Shown: in pieces, positions 63,622 through 64,000 of the stretch
Layout: every line of letters starts with the position of its first letter
Position numbering within the stretch: position 1 is the first letter of the stretch
Assembly (NCBI GenBank): GCA_030447505.1
Contig: JAUJOT010000007.1
Span: forward strand, 62,001-126,000
Direction: 5' to 3'
Length of the DNA stretch: 64,000 bases
Origin: Solirubrobacteraceae bacterium
Lineage (GTDB): Bacteria; Actinomycetota; Thermoleophilia; Solirubrobacterales; Solirubrobacteraceae
Position numbers and translations under genes: made by a program
Notes under the pieces: generated by a model
Seen by the model: the letters and a program-made list of their open reading frames with translations, nothing else
Databases searched by the model: none
What the model was told of the DNA's origin: nothing

Positions 63622-64000
63622 ATGCACTCGAAGACGCCGTCGGATGCGCAGACGCAGCCCGGGTCGGCCGCCGCGGACTCGCTGGCGCCGGTCATCCGGC
63701 TGCTCCCGATCCGCACGCTCGTCGTCAGCCCCGATCTGACGTATCGCGACCGGGCGCGGACGGTGCTGTGCGAGCTGGGTCCCGTCAGCTTCGCCGTCAC
63801 CTCGCTGTTCCAGCCAGACGACGTCGCGAGCCTGCTGCAGGACGAGGACGCCGACGTCCTGCTGCTCGACGCGACCGGCTGTGAGACCGCCGCGCGGAAG
63901 GTCATCGAGACGCTCGCCGGCTCCGCGCCGCGGACGGGGATCGTCGTCGTGTGCCACCACTGCACCGAGGCCGCGCGCGAGCTGCGCGCGCTGCCGAAGT
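63622..64000 (+). CDS. receiver-like domain protein, cut by the window edge
   Basis: The first 126 residues from ATG 63622. After a Ser/Ala-rich lead, RTLVVSPDLTYRDRARTVLC starts an alpha/beta fold like a response-regulator receiver, with a possible phospho-acceptor Asp in DADVLLLDATGCE. The usual acidic pair after the first strand is reduced to one Asp, so it may be a pseudo-receiver. No output domain is visible. Confidence 0.6.
   Translation, partial: MHSKTPSDAQTQPGSAAADSLAPVIRLLPIRTLVVSPDLTYRDRARTVLCELGPVSFAVTSLFQPDDVASLLQDEDADVLLLDATGCETAARKVIETLAGSAPRTGIVVVCHHCTEAARELRALPK

Overview
The window is very GC-rich, with no gap between the codon use of the core genes. It looks like a chromosome segment of a deep-branching actinobacterium, most likely Thermoleophilia/Solirubrobacterales (Conexibacter- or Solirubrobacter-like). 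This is inferred from the order of core genes and protein style, not from a marker search. Many genes are chained by 4-bp ATGA/GTGA overlaps, and two genes appear to use CTG starts (maf at 33132 and a PKD-domain protein at 7097).

Layout. 1-4998: envelope glycan cluster (two GT-C membrane glycosyltransferases, a polyprenol-phosphate type GT2, a methyltransferase, a flippase). 4988-12822 (minus): a long co-directional block priA-def-fmt-rsmB-zinc ribbon-rpe that runs on into an ExbB-like channel, a DUF2149 protein and a PKD protein with a Lys-Pro linker; these three may form a TonB/ExbB/ExbD-like machine. 12910-15990: coiled-coil protein, a PD-(D/E)XK endonuclease ORF that reads through tRNA-Ala, two accessory hypotheticals, and udgX. 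16016-24703: rsfS, nadD, proA, proB, a secreted glycosidase, obg, an SDR enzyme, rpmA and rplU. 24718-38207: rng, rodA, mrdA, mreD, mreC, mreB, maf, ndk, folC, valS, i.e. the cell-shape and elongation cluster. 38325-44256: clpX, clpP, tig, a BI-1 family membrane protein and a secreted protein.

44260-58990 is accessory DNA. A 44-bp direct repeat of the 3' half of tRNA-His (45828-45871 and 58947-58990, one mismatch) delimits a 13.1-kb integrative element. It carries remains of a tyrosine integrase, excisionase, TraG/VirD4-like coupling ATPase and replication-relaxation protein, a coupled PIN-domain module, an IS21 element and an IS630 element. Integrase, coupling protein and replication protein all carry frameshifts, so as read the element is defective. 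The IS630 copy sits at a TA inside a large gene; removing it restores one open frame of 740 codons with an N-terminal PD-(D/E)XK-like domain and a C-terminal PIN-like domain. This is a candidate undescribed defence-type nuclease.

58948-64000: tRNA-His, tRNA-Arg and tRNA-Pro, then a redoxin, a CAP-domain secreted protein, DUF1015, OsmC, a CoA-type Nudix hydrolase, pcm and the start of a receiver-like protein cut by the window edge.
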